From assembly GCA_019925095.2 (NCBI GenBank), contig CM034402.1, forward strand, positions 6,211,501-6,275,500: 64,000 bases of DNA, read 5' to 3'. The notes beneath the pieces were generated by a model that was not told where the DNA came from, did no database searches, and saw nothing but the letters and a program-made list of their open reading frames with translations. Shown here in pieces: positions 43,557 through 54,940 of the stretch; position 1 is the first letter of the stretch, and each line of letters begins with the position of its first letter. This stretch comes from Dendrolimus kikuchii (taxonomy: Eukaryota > Arthropoda > Insecta > Lepidoptera > Lasiocampidae). The position numbers and the translations under genes were made by a program.

Positions 43557-44381
43557 TGACTGAGCCAGACTGGTCACTGTAAAAAGCCATGCTGGAATAA
43601 TTATCTCTATTATAGCACTTAGGGCCGGTTTGACCGGTGCGATACCACGCTCTCGCAGAATATCAGCGTGAAACGATTAACCTTGATCTAACTGTTTCTT
43701 ACTATAAATGAGAGTTCCTATGTCCTACTTCCACCTCCTCTATCCCATTTTCCCTACCTTATACTTTCTATTCTATTCCTCTAGTCTGTTAGAAAGAAAC
43801 AAAAGATTTTATTTGAATAAATAGCAACGTGATTGATTACATTCCTTACACGTTATTATATACATAACCTATTTTGTGAATGTATACGCCGCATTTTCTG
43901 CAAAAAATATTTTCACTCAGCATATTGCTGTGCCGGAATTATATCCGACATAACGCTAATTTTTAGTTGAAACCTTCCTTTTGGAATGAGATCAAAACCA
44001 CCGAATTTTGTTAAACTAAATTTACTTATGAAATATTTAATTAGTAAACTAAATAAATAAATTTAAATAAAACTAACAAAAAAATACTTTGTTACTTTAA
44101 AATTAAAATAAATAAATAACATCCCTGTGTGTGTTTATTTAATGATAGTGTGACTCCTCCCTCATATTTGTCACAGCTGGTCACATTCGTGACACTCGTC
44201 CCTCCCTAGTGTGACATCACATCTTGCAATTTTACATCAAGCAATCATCAAATTAAAACAACAAGTCCGTAATTACTTTTATTTCTATTTTAAATATTTT
44301 TTAATAATTTAAACACTATGCTCTTTGCTTATACAGATAGAGTTGGAAATGTTTCCAAATTTTTCGTTAGTAATACATATC
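43557..44381. other. A+T-rich stretch without gene
   Basis: Contains tgctgtgccg..tccgaca at 43926, echoing 37830; too short to name. Confidence 0.35.
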
Positions 44382-44399
44382 TCGTGTTTTACAAATATA

Positions 44400-44723
44400 C
44401 ATACATACATAACTTCACGCCAGTTCCCATGCGGGGTAGGCACGAACAACAGAGCGCCATTTAGGCTTATTCTTACACACCTCACTTGCTTATTTAACAT
44501 TCATAACTCTTGTCATGCACGCTCGTCTGTTCTTAAGGCTCCTGACATCACCTTCTGCTAGTACACGATCAATTTGATCATGGAAGGTGTGTCGTGGCCT
44601 TCCACGACTTCTGTATCCATCCACTTTTGCATTGTATATCTGTTTAGTCATTCTTACATCATGCATGCTTTCCACATGCCCGAACCACCCGAGCAGTCCT
44701 TTCCTTACCTTCACTCCGACACT
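44400..44723 (-). pseudogene. RTE-type LINE 3' end with target-site duplication
   Basis: About 325 bp: tail, then the complement of the last ~100 codons to SVGVKVRKGLLGWFGHVESM. Flanked by tcgtgttttacaaatata (44382-44399) and tcgtgttttagatatata (44724-44741), 16 of 18 identical. Confidence 0.85.
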
Positions 44724-44888
44724 TCGTGTTTTAGATATATAATTATATAAATATATTAGATTTTGAGATGTGACGTCACAAAATCTAAGAACCATCCCAC
44801 CCCTTGTCACACGATGTCACTCTTCGTCATACTCGACACAAACTCCATACAAGTAATATCAATTTGTCTACCAATGTCAATTCTGATG

Positions 44889-45148
44889 GCACCGGTTACC
44901 GTCGCCTATGGACATTTGTAACACCAAAAGTGCTAATAATGTGCTGCCGCTCTATAAAGGGTGACTGGAACCTAGACACCAATACCGGAACACTACTCAA
45001 AGTTGTTATGGCGGCATACTCTAAACCAGGGTGGTAGTCATCCAGACGGGCAAACACCCTACCACCTAGCTGTGGGTTGTTTTGTCGCCTCTTACGACAG
45101 GGCGCCCAGCCGCAGGAAATTGTATTCTTTCTCAGTTTCTGCACGGAT
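44889..45148 (-). repeat. ~300-bp LINE-tailed repeat, lacks 3' tail
   Basis: caccggttaccgtcgcctat to cgcccagccgcaggaaattg and tttctgcacggata. The pyrimidine-rich last ~35 bp are absent. Confidence 0.8.
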
Positions 45149-45163
45149 AACAAACTTTGCAAT

Positions 45164-45440
45164 AAAAAAATATAACTTGAAGTTTTACGGGCAGATTGTT
45201 AATGTACTTGTCCAATTTAAAAACCTGCCCGTAACACTTCAAGTTATAATTTTGTTGCGATTCGTTTTGCCACTTATCCGTTGCCATTCGTTTTTCCACT
45301 TGTGCGTTGAAGTTTCACTTCTACTATGTGTCCCATCACATTTCGATTTTTCGCAGACTTACTGCAAATTATGATTTGGTTAAGTTAGGTACATGTTAAT
45401 GAATGCATTTTTTATTTAACAAATTTTATTTTATCAAGTC
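45164..45440 (+). mobile_element. Foldback MITE, one arm
   Basis: Short left arm (taacttgaagttttacgggc), loop attgttaatgtacttgtcca, then a full right arm with gaagtttcacttctactatg and outer part gatttggttaagttaggtac. Same family as 55556-55907. Confidence 0.7.
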
Positions 45441-45910
45441 AAAAATCCACTTCAAAAGAACCTTCGATGTACGAGTCTGACTCGCTCACGGCCACTCGTT
45501 TTTTTAAAAACAGGCTTATAGTTGTATTATTGTGGTACTGATATAATTTGTCGGTACACCGACCGCGGTCCCTAGGTCTCTTAGCAATTAGTACTGGGGC
45601 ATTATTTTTATGTCACCCCGTTTTTACTTGCAGCCTATCTGTAGCGAACTCTGAGACGTCTCCAAGGGACCAACGCAAACAACGTTAAGATATAAAGCGA
45701 GGAAAAAAATAAGGAAAACTAATGAGTTTCCTTTCTAAATAAACTCAAGCCGATGGTGGAAATGTCAAATGGACAAACCCATTCCTTACTGGGGGACCGA
45801 AAACAAAATTTGGCATTCTTTATCATTTTTCTTTTATTAAGATAAAACACACATTGTTTTGAAAGTAATTAATCTGCCAAAACCAATTTCTCGTCACACA
45901 ATAATTATCT
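45441..45910. other. Stretch without gene
   Basis: Nothing recognised. Confidence 0.35.
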
Positions 45911-46337
45911 ACTAGTAGTCGCCCGTGGTCGAAATTCGACCATAATAATGAATTTAAATGATACGTTTAAACATTATTGAGGTTCTGTTGTCAAAGACAA
46001 TATTTCTATAATCACAGATTTCGCCAATGTTACACTGTTAATTTGACTTTACCAATAAACAAAAGAGTATATATGCGTGTGTGTGTCAAATACATGGTAC
46101 TGTGTGTAATTTTTTTTTTATTGAGTTAATGTATTTTTTATGCATAATTTTAAAAAGTATTAGCACTCTGCACTCCTTTTATACTGTAAGTTTGCGAAAT
46201 TTCATACTCCTCCGTCCGCGCAATTTTCGTAAAAAGGGGTACAAAGTTTTTGCTGTAGTTATTTTTGTGTTTTGCTGTGTGTAGTGTCTTTGACGTTAAT
46301 TATTATACCCGAATTTCAACCACGAGCAACCACTAGT
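45911..46337. mobile_element. MITE with ~36-bp terminal inverted repeats
   Basis: Left actagtagtcgcccgtggtc gaaattcgac, right (complement) actagtggttgctcgtggtt gaaattcggg, each continuing to ataataat. TA precedes or follows each CTAGT, consistent with a Tc1/mariner-type TA duplication. Second copy at 54030. Confidence 0.75.
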
Positions 46338-47611
46338 ACTCATTAATTGGTCTTAATTTTGAATAATCAGAATACTATTTTCATTTTAAAGCTATTATCT
46401 AAATAAAGGTCTGATTTCGCAATGTTTCAGGGTAATAGAAATTCTGATACTGACTGAAATCCCTTCTTCACAAACAGCACTCAATAACACACATTCGTTC
46501 GAGCGGGCATTTATCTATTAATATCCAAGTTGAATAACCGCTGAAACAGGTCGTGTTCAACCTTACAAAGTGGGAAAAGGTCTTTAAATAAATCTAGCCC
46601 TTATTCCAGATCTCTTTAATTCTCCGCATGAAAGGGCGATTAATCAAAAGGGTGGATCTAATATGAACGCGGGTCAGGGCCAATCGGGGACTTAGGACGG
46701 GTTCATACTGACATTTTAGTCGCGCCACTTCCTTGAAAATATTCAACATGTATGAAATTTCATTTTAATTTTTAATGGTCTTAATGTCACACACACTGAA
46801 CCTAAATACTTAAATAACCACACTATCATTATGTAGGATAAATACAGTGAGACTATTTGACTTTATTAGCACCTAATGTAAAATATTACCTTTATGTCTG
46901 AAATAAAGATTCCTTCGTCCATATCCGTCCGTTATATTCAGGTAACAGACCATTAACTTCAAATATACTACTACTGTAATACAACTTCTACATGTATTAA
47001 AAAGAGCCTGAGATATACAAATAATTCTGACGAAAAAATCTTTTTTAGCTAGATGTGTTACTAGGAACTTTCTTGCCGCTTCTCCTTTAAACAGCGAATA
47101 CACGTTGTGAAGTGGTGTATATAGAACAGGAAGATTTAAATTTTGACTTATATGTATGACTTTCAAAGTGTTCTCCAGTGAAAACTTATTTTGAATAAAA
47201 ACTTTTTAATTTGAATTTATTAATATTGTTGAGTTGTGAGTTGAGTGTTGAGTTGTGCTATTTCCTACAATACATATGGAAAGCTGCCGATTGTAATAAA
47301 TAATAAAAAAAAGTAATAATATATGCACGAATATAATCATGGCGCTTTCCACCTTTTGGTCGCTATTCGCTAGTTTCTTGTAGATAGGCTGTGGGGAAAC
47401 GAGTCGTATGAAGTCCACGCCACTGCTAAAAGTGGAGGCTATACGTGTCAGTTAAGGGTTGAAATGTTATTTTAAGTGTACTCATTCAAGTGAGGTATGA
47501 ATTAACGAGCCTATAAACCCTTAATAATTATTATGAATAAGGAAATTAAGAATTAAATATTGTTACCAATAATGTTCTCTATGGAATGCAATACTCGTAG
47601 TAGTCCCTGGA
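46338..47611. other. A+T-rich stretch without gene
   Basis: ORFs of 70-97 codons on the minus strand near 46873 and 47206 have no motif. Confidence 0.4.
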
Positions 47612-47628
47612 TAGTAATTCCAGAAGTA

Positions 47629-47681
47629 CATACATACATAACTTCACGCCAGTTCCCTTGCGGGGTAGGCACGAACAATTC
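47629..47681 (-). repeat. 53-bp RTE 3' end with 17-bp target-site duplication
   Basis: Only (catacata)n, acttcacgccagttccc and ttgcggggtaggcacgaac plus a few bases. tagtaattccagaagta occurs at 47612-47628 and 47682-47698. Confidence 0.9.
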
Positions 47682-47698
47682 TAGTAATTCCAGAAGTA

Positions 47699-48425
47699 TT
47701 GACATTTATTAGATATTTAGACAATTTTTATGCTAGCTTATGTTCTAATATAAGTCTATTTTCTCTGCTAAGCTTGACTCTCCATTTCGAAGGAACAAAC
47801 AGTATACCCGTCACAATTATCTAAGTCCGATATATAAGTATCCTCGATGTGAAACTTTCATCTCTTTGTTTTTCTTCACCGTCCGCACCTAATGTTTGTA
47901 ACAAAATGCACATTTAAATCATAAGCGTTACATACGTCAAACGTATCGTGGTATGTGACGACTTTAATTCCAGTGTGTATACGTTCTTAAGGCAAGTAGC
48001 AATCGAAGGGTTTATCGGGGCTCAAAACACCCGATGACTTTATTTTCTAATAAATTGAACTTGAATTATGTTGACCCATACTATCAAGGGGAAGCATGCA
48101 AATTTACCCCGGATTAAGCTTAAATAGGTTATATCAGTTTGGGTAAATTGAATAATATAGGGAAATGATTGCCTTATATTAAATTTTCATTCAACTTCTT
48201 GAATTATTAGAATCTATGATTAATTTTGATGGTGGATAGAGACAATTAATTGCAAAGAGTAACATTATCGATTATGTCAGTGGTCTACTGTTGATCCGTC
48301 TATTTGTTTTTAATAAAAATATATTAGAATCGATTCCTGGTCTAAGGTAGGCTATATTTCCTAAATAAGCTCTCCGTTTACTCTGGTCGCTCTCGGCCGT
48401 AGCTCAAGCCATGGTCGGGGGCTAA
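47699..48425. other. A+T-rich stretch without gene
   Basis: No supported ORF or repeat. Confidence 0.4.
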
Positions 48426-48880
48426 CCTGGCTGGGACGCCGTTGCCTCCTACTGCGAGGCTGTTATGTCCGCCAAGGAGGCGGCGGAGCGGGAGTGGGAG
48501 CGAGCAGCTGCGCTCATCTCCCGCCGCAACAATAGGACTCGGCGCCGGACGACTCATGACCTTCAGCCGCCGTAAAACTGCGGCAGCGGATGACGACTCG
48601 CGGAGACACTAGGCCGTCACCTGCACTCAAGCCGCTGAATAGTGGGCGCGTCGATGTTCCGCCAGCGCCTTTGTCAATCACGGATTGAAGCAGTAGAGGC
48701 TTTCCCGCAGGGATGGGTCCACGCCAGTCGGGGTCGCGGTGAAAAGGCCCTGACATATGGCGACAGAAGGACACCAAGGGGTTTTAGTGGGTATTCCGGC
48801 AGTCCATCTGCCCGGTGAGTTCCACACTGCCCCGCCGTCGTCTCCGCGCGGCAGGGTGTCCGCAAACGGATTTCCCCTTG
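48426..48880 (+). pseudogene. R1-type LINE ORF2 C-terminus and 3' UTR
   Basis: Frame 48426-48575 reads PGWDAVASYCEAVMSAKEAA, ERERE-like acidic stretch, RRNNRTRRRTTHDLQPP and stop. This end is typical of R1-like LINE ORF2 proteins. The 3' UTR (48576-48880) is repeated at 41345-41655 and ends with an A8 run. The RT part is gone. Confidence 0.75.
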
Positions 48881-48925
48881 AAAAAAAATGGGTATCGAAT
48901 AGGCTTCATTTTTTTATTTTTTTAT

Positions 48926-48982
48926 CGCATGAGTTCGGCACACAGACAGACGTCCCACTTGATATAAAGCGGTTACCATCGC
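48926..48982 (-). repeat. LINE-tailed repeat, left half of split copy
   Basis: atgagttcggcacacagaca to gcggttaccatcgcc. The second half resumes at 49131. Confidence 0.65.
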
Positions 48983-49130
48983 CTTTTTTATGGATGGTTT
49001 GCGTTTGACCACTGTCTCGCCTGATGTTAACTGTTGACACGGTTTAGGATGAAGCACGCTTACCTAGAAGATACCTATTCACTCGTGACTTGAAGACTTG
49101 AAGATTGTATTTATCAGGAAAAACAGATTC
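48983..49130 (-). pseudogene. LINE ORF2 C-terminus inserted in a LINE-tailed repeat
   Basis: T-run at 48983 (poly-A tail on minus strand), 3' UTR with gtttgcgtttgaccactgtc and cgcctgatgtt, then SVFPDKYNLQVFKSRVNRYL LGKRA on the minus strand. 5'-truncated. Confidence 0.7.
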
Positions 49131-49380
49131 CGCCATGGACATTTGTAACACCCAAGGTGCTACCAATGTGCTGTCACTCTCTAGGAGAGCACTGGAACCG
49201 ACCACTAATGCCGAAACACAACTCAAGGTAGTTATGGCAGCATACTCTATAGACAAGTGATGGTAGCTATTAGCCATCCAGGCAGGAAAATACCCTACCA
49301 CCTAGCTGTGGATTTTTTTGTCGCTTCTTTCGACAGGTCGCAGTAAATTTAACTCTTTCTCCGTTCCTCCACGGATAAAA
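49131..49380 (-). repeat. LINE-tailed repeat, right half of split copy
   Basis: ccatggacatttgtaacacc to gacaggtcgcagtaaattta and ccgttcctccacggata. Joins logically to 48926-48982. Confidence 0.75.
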
Positions 49381-49611
49381 TTATCCATAATACAAATATT
49401 TTGCTTAGCTTCGAAAGATACAATGTGTGTTTGGCTGAAAATTTAGCAAAAAGTTATAAATGTTATTCAATGAGTAAAACATAATGCTGATTTAGTTCTA
49501 ACTACTTACAATAATTCCTTAGAAGTAATGCCATATGTACCTCCATTCTCAATACCTACATAGGTATAAATATATTTAAATGTGAAGATACACATACATA
49601 CATACATAACT

Positions 49612-50265
49612 TCACGCCAGTTCCCTTGCGGGGTAGGCACGAACAACAGAGCGCCATTTAGGCCCATTCTTACACACCTCACTTGCTTCTTTGACATTCA
49701 TAACTCTTGTCATGCACACTCGTCTGTTCTTAAGGCTCCTGACATCACCCTCCGCTAGTACACGATCAATTTGATCATGGAAGGTGTGTCGTGGCCTTCC
49801 ACGACTTCTGCATCCATCCACTTTTGCATTGTATATCTGTTTAGTCATTCTTTCATCATGCATTCTTTCCACATGCCCGAACCACCGGAGCATTCCTTTC
49901 CTTACCTTCACCCCGACACTCTCTTTCAGACCAACTCTCTTTCTTACTTCGGTATTACGAACGCGGTCCGCGAGCGTCACTCCGCAGATTTTGCGCAGTG
50001 CTCGCATCTCAACCGCGTTTACTCTACTTTCATGCTCTCTCTTCCATACCCAACTCTCGCTTCCATACGTGAGCGTAGGTACCAGCACCGCGTTGTGTAT
50101 GGCGAGCTGGGCCTTCTGGCTGAGGTTCTTAGCGCCTAGAAGTTTACCTAACGCTCCATTCAAACTATTCCCCAAATTTACTCTTCTTTCTATATCAGCG
50201 GTGTACCTTCCATCCCTGCTAAAAGCACATCCAAGATATACAAACTCATTCACTTGCTCCAGCGC
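49612..50265 (-). pseudogene. RTE ORF, C-terminal portion after deletion
   Basis: The open frame from 50325 becomes RTE-like after the junction near 50265: EQVNEFVYLGCAFSRDGRYT, later LTYGSESWVWKREHESRVNA, LRKICGVTLADRVRN, RWFGHVERMHDERM, SRGRPRHTFHDQ and RELA stop. These are the thumb and C-terminal region of RTE proteins. It is out of frame with the endonuclease half (frames differ by 2). Confidence 0.85.
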
Positions 50266-52043
50266 ACGATGATAGCGCGCCTCCAGTCCTTGGGAACCTT
50301 TCCCGTCCTCCAGCACAAGTTGCATAAGGACAGGAAAGCGTCCCGGACGCAGGTTCCACCATATTTGATCATCTCAGCAGACACACTATCGATTCCTCCT
50401 GCCTTTCCATTTTTCAGACTTCTTATCGACCATTCGATCTCTTCCAAAGTGATCTCGGATGCTGACTCCTCGGAGTCAGTCACAGACTCAGTCGTGGTGC
50501 CAGCATCCGGGATATCATCATACATTTCTCTAAAATATTCACTCCATCGCGCTAACACCTCTTGTGGGTTAGCAAGAACGTCCCCTGCTTTAGATTTTAT
50601 TCTTTCCATTCTGGAAGCTGACGAACAACCCCGAGACTTCTTAACCTCTCTCCAAAAGAGTTTGGTATTCGCCTTGAAGTTCTCCGTCAGCTTCTCTTCT
50701 TCTTTCAATTTTATACTTTCGCGCTTCTCTTTCACTAAAGCTTTGGTTTCGTTCTTGCAGAGGCGATAAATTTCTTTCTTCATCTCTTTCATACTGTCAT
50801 TCTGTTGCAAAGAAGCAACATAATCCAGCCAGGCTTTTCTTTTTCTCTCTACGCTGGATTTAACATCCGCGTCCCACCATTCATCACCTTTCGTTGTTAT
50901 GTGCCTCTTCGCGCATCCACATGCTTCTTTTGCGCTTTCCACTATACTTTCTTTCATACTATCCCAGTCATTATCCACATCTAAGTCGGAGAAGTCCGCT
51001 TTTGCAAGCCTTTCTTCGACTAGGCGCGCATACATACTCCTTACACTAACATCTTCCAATTTTTCACACTTTATTCTTTCAAGCTCCCCGAAATTGGTAC
51101 GCACTCGCCAGTGTCTCCACTTCCTGAAAAGGCCCACAAACCGGCTTATCACCAGGTAGTGGTCCGTTTCAAGAGTGGGGCCTCTGTAGGCTCTTGTATC
51201 CATTATTGTGTTTCGGAGGCGACTATCTATTAAAATCAGATCAATCATACTTTTCTGATCATTCATTCCCCATGTATACGTGTGAATATCCTTATGATGG
51301 AATAAGGTGTTCGACACAAGCAAGTTTCTTTCCATGCATACGTCTATGATTGGCCTACCAGCATCGTTCACTCTCTTGTCACCATAGGGTCCAAGGACAG
51401 CCTCAAGGCCGTCTCGTGTGGTGCCCACCCAGCCATTAAGATCACCACACATAATTATTCTTTCATTCCCTTCAGCCAGATCCAGAATTTCTCTCACAGA
51501 CTCCCAAAACTTCTCGAGTTCTTGGGGATCCGCTGAGCTTACGGGAGCATAAGCTGCGACCAGAAAAACTCGCGTAATCCCCAGTTTTAGACGGACCCAG
51601 AGAAGTCTCGGGTTCACCAGACAATAGTCTTTTACTCCAGACACAAAGCGGGTTGAGAGTACGACGCCTACCCCCCCACTTGCACGCTCGTCCAGGTCCA
51701 CGCCGGACCACAGAGCAAGCATGCCACCGGGGAGGTCATCGATGTCGCACCCCTTCCGCTTTGTCTCTGTCAGACATAAGGCATCCAGGCTTCTCTCATT
51801 CATTATATCAATCATTTCGTCCATCTTATCTTTCATTCCACCTCTCACATTCCACGTGCCTATACGGCACTCTGCTCCTCTCGACCCGCCAGGTTTGGCG
51901 CTGCGTGAAGGGTGGCGGCCCCCTTCGCCGCATGCGCGAGAGTTCACACCGACGGGGGCGCATCGGTGAGCGTCGCCTGCGGGGGAGGGTGAATTCTGGT
52001 CAGAATTGTGGCCCTCTGGGCCAGCGGGGATCGCGACGAGCAC
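50266..52043 (-). pseudogene. RTE ORF, endonuclease and N-terminal RT portion
   Basis: Apurinic-type endonuclease with the usual catalytic positions: TWNVRG Asn65, LTETK Glu94, CGDLNGW Asp202/Asn204, DLILIDSRLR and ETDH His296. After a coiled, Lys/Glu-rich linker (about 400-490) comes the start of RT, SLKNGKAGGIDSVSAEMIK (about 550) and GKVPKDWRRAIIV (585-592), where homology ends and the frame stops a few codons later at the deletion junction. The N-terminal ~55 residues are Gly/Pro/Arg-rich. First ATG chosen; a GGGGTCATG in another frame lies just upstream. Cannot retrotranspose without the missing RT core. Confidence 0.88.
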
Positions 52044-52075
52044 GCTTCTGACATGACCCCAGTTTCACGTTCACG

Positions 52076-52560
52076 TTTCAATATAGGAAAAATTAAATAG
52101 GTACGTTTGTACATACATACCTATACAATTTTTTCTTCTAAATGAGTTATCGCTACATGTCCAACAAGTACTCAGCTTAACTCTTCTTGAGTAAATGCAG
52201 CATGAACTCGTACTACCTATTGGTATGTTAGGCTTAAATTTCTCAGCATTTTCTTTATAAAATTAAATAGAATCTTGAAAAATTACACTTACTAAATTTA
52301 TCGACTGACAGTTGCAAGTTACCGTTGTACTTAGACTGTTATATTACATATCCCACATCCGCAGGACATAAAATATGGTCAAACAAATAGACCAGTACTT
52401 GGGGTCTACTTCACGCGTCCTCAGCCCTAAGCCCATATCTCAGTATCTTGGGCCAATTGGCGTGAGGTAGGTAGCTGGTGTAATTTATGACCAAAAAATG
52501 CCAGTTAAGCTGAAAGACAGATATATGTTTCCACTATTTTTGAACTTTTATATAGCACTG
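52076..52560. other. Stretch without gene
   Basis: A+T-rich; 5' flank of the RTE element. Nothing recognised. Confidence 0.35.
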
Positions 52561-52770
52561 AAATGGGACCTGTATTTTTTTTTTTTTTTTCCTCTCTCCT
52601 AGCTAACGAGATTGCTCGGGTTGTATATTCTTATAGGGGGTTTATTTTTCTTTTGTTTTATTTTTATTTAATTTTCTTTTTTTTTTCTTTTTATCTATTT
52701 CTTTTTTTGTTTCTTTTCTTTCTTTTATTTATCTTTTCTTTTCTTATATTGCTTTATTTTATAAAAAAAT
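52561..52770 (+). repeat. T-rich pyrimidine tract
   Basis: About 200 bp dominated by TTTTC/TTTC/TTTTAT runs; the Phe/Leu-rich ORF here is a composition artefact. Confidence 0.85.
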
Positions 52771-54029
52771 AGGTTTATAATTTCCTTAACACTATTACAT
52801 CTTGTTCTATCTAGTTTATACAATTTTGCTTAAAATAAAAAAAATTATCCAAATATTTTATATCTATTCTATTGTACTGTTACATGTTTTATTATATATG
52901 ACTTATACATTTTTTTCTTAACTAGTCTAGACTTATTGTTTCAGAAATTTTTCCTATTACCTATTTTCGTACATACTAATACACTAAATTACAGGCACTA
53001 TCTTTCTACTTTATTCGTACTTCAAACAAGCTTCTTTTATTGTTGTTTATTGTATCAGGGACCTGTATTTAAACAATACAAGCAAGACACGAACAACCCG
53101 CGTTAGAAACTCCCGGTTCCGCGATACCATACCTACATATACATGACATAGCAAAAAAAATGGAAATTAAAACACCTGCACTGGTACGGCAACTAGTTAG
53201 CCATGTGGAGAATAAATACTTAGCCACGCCGCATTCGCTAGATTCCGATAATAGAGATAGACCCAAGAAAAGCTAACTCGAGGTCATGAAAGATAATTCG
53301 CAAGCCAACGGTCCCATAATAGGTGTCAAAATCTCCAACAAAAAGTTTTTGTTGTGGTTAATAAGGATTAGGGCTGGATATGTAATTTAAAATAAGATTG
53401 TCAGGTTTTTCTCTGTACGTAAATCCGTCACATGTGCTTTTGTTTAAATATAATATAATACAATTCGCTTCCGTGTTCACGTTTATAGATCTATTTTACA
53501 ATTTAAACCGATAAAAAAATTAACAAAAACAAAACCTATATTTATTTTTTGGTTTTTAGTCGATTTTGTTTTTAGTAAAATAAAATATTTTTTACTTTTT
53601 AGTTGCGCAAATACTTGAATAGCTATAAAAATAATATATTAAGCGCCTGTAGAAATTATTGTGTACTGGCACGCGTATACAAGGGTGTTATCTCTTGTAG
53701 ACCCGTGTAGATGCTCGTCAACAAGGCTTGCTCTCGATTTTCCCAAGATCCACCCATCAGATCTTGATATGGTGACAAGGGGATCAATTTGGGAGTATAA
53801 CCTTTCGATTAAAAGAAAAAAATCATAATCGGTTCACAATTGATGGAGATACATACAAAAAAACATACATAGAGAATGACAATCTCCTCTTTTTTCTGGT
53901 CGGTTAAAAATCGTACGAACCACAGAAGAAATTGTAGAATAGCAAACCCTGTGCTCCCAATTGAACGCTCAGGATGCAATTGGATTTCAGCGCAAGTGTA
54001 ATGATGATAATGTAACCTAGTTTTAATTA
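52771..54029. other. A+T-rich stretch with one probable dispersed repeat
   Basis: 53640-53910 (ctgtagaaattattgtgtac, gatcttgatatggtgacaag, cggttcacaattgatggaga, ctggtcggttaaaaat) looks like a dispersed repeat I know from Lepidoptera, but I cannot name it. No gene. Confidence 0.4.
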
Positions 54030-54462
54030 TACCAGTGGTCGCCCAGTGGTCGAAATTCGACCATAATAATTAATTTAAATTATAAGTTTGAACATTATTA
54101 AGGTTCTGTTGTCAAAGACTATATACTTCTATAATCACAGATTCCGCCAAGGCTACACTGTTAATTTGACTTGTGTGTGTGTCAAATACATGGTACTGTG
54201 TGTAATGTTTTTTTATTGATTTAATGTATTTTTAAGCCTAAGCCTTTGAATAAGCCTAAATGGCGCTCTGTTGTTCGTGCCTACCCCGCAAGGGAACTGG
54301 CGTGAAGTTATGTATGTATGTATGTATGTAATGTATTTTTATGCATAATTTAAAAAAAAAATATTAGCACTCTGCACTCCTTCTCTATATACTATAAGTG
54401 TGCGAAATTTGATACTCCTCCGTCCGCGCAATTTTCGTAAAAAGGGGTACAAAGTTTTTGCT
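54030..54462. mobile_element. MITE copy carrying an RTE insertion
   Basis: Left end accagtggtcgcccagtggt cgaaattcgac and interior match 45911-46337; the right terminus is lost after aaggggtacaaagtttttgc. An RTE fragment interrupts it at 54235-54328. Confidence 0.78.
54235..54328 (+). repeat. RTE 3' end inserted in the MITE, 13-bp duplication
   Basis: agcctaagcctttgaataag, then KPKWRSVVRAYPARELA stop and (tatg)n. Flanked by taatgtattttta at 54222-54234 and 54329-54341; the MITE at 46.1 kb shows this site once. Confidence 0.9.
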
Positions 54463-54940
54463 TCACGTATTAATATAATGATATATTAAAAATATAAAAC
54501 AAAAATATTTAATAAAAGGTACTCGATCACAGCACTAATTACTAGCTGCAGGTTTATTCAGCTACGCGGAAGGCTTGAGGCTGTCACCTGCCAGTTTCCT
54601 TTCAAGAATGTCTTTCATAATTTCCCCTCTCCTTTTTCCAGCCCGTTTCTCAGATATTATCTTTTATCTATTTGCAGAATTTAAAGCTCAGCCGAGAACG
54701 CTGACGGTATTAAATGGAAGACGCTTTTCTATGTTAAAAATGTAATTTTAATTCTAGAAGGAAGTAAAATTATAGTGTTGTACTCCTTTTTTAAAAATGC
54801 TCCATTCTCTGATTGACTAGACTGCTAGAGATCCATTATTATCCTTTTTATTTGTCTATTTTATATTTATTTTAATCTGTTATTTTACAGTATAACGTTT
54901 TTCATTATGTAATTAAGCAAATTTTATACATCTTCTCTTT
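54463..54940. other. Stretch without gene
   Basis: Nothing recognised. Confidence 0.35.

Larger units (their letters stand above)
49594..52075 (-). mobile_element. RTE-type LINE, internally deleted
   Basis: About 2.5 kb. Endonuclease and the start of RT at the 5' side, C-terminal region and (catacata)n tail at the 3' side. The RT palm with its catalytic Asp pair is missing. The source of the 3' fragments at 12.5, 17.3, 29.2, 42.5, 44.4, 47.6 and 54.2 kb is this family. Target-site duplication not clear. Confidence 0.88.

Noticed and set aside
49784..51159. Plus-strand ORFs of 86-171 codons
   Set aside because: Antisense shadows of the RTE endonuclease and C-terminal frames.
52563..52772. 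69-codon Phe/Leu-rich ORF that looks like membrane segments
   Set aside because: Lies in a T-rich tract; composition alone explains the hydrophobicity.
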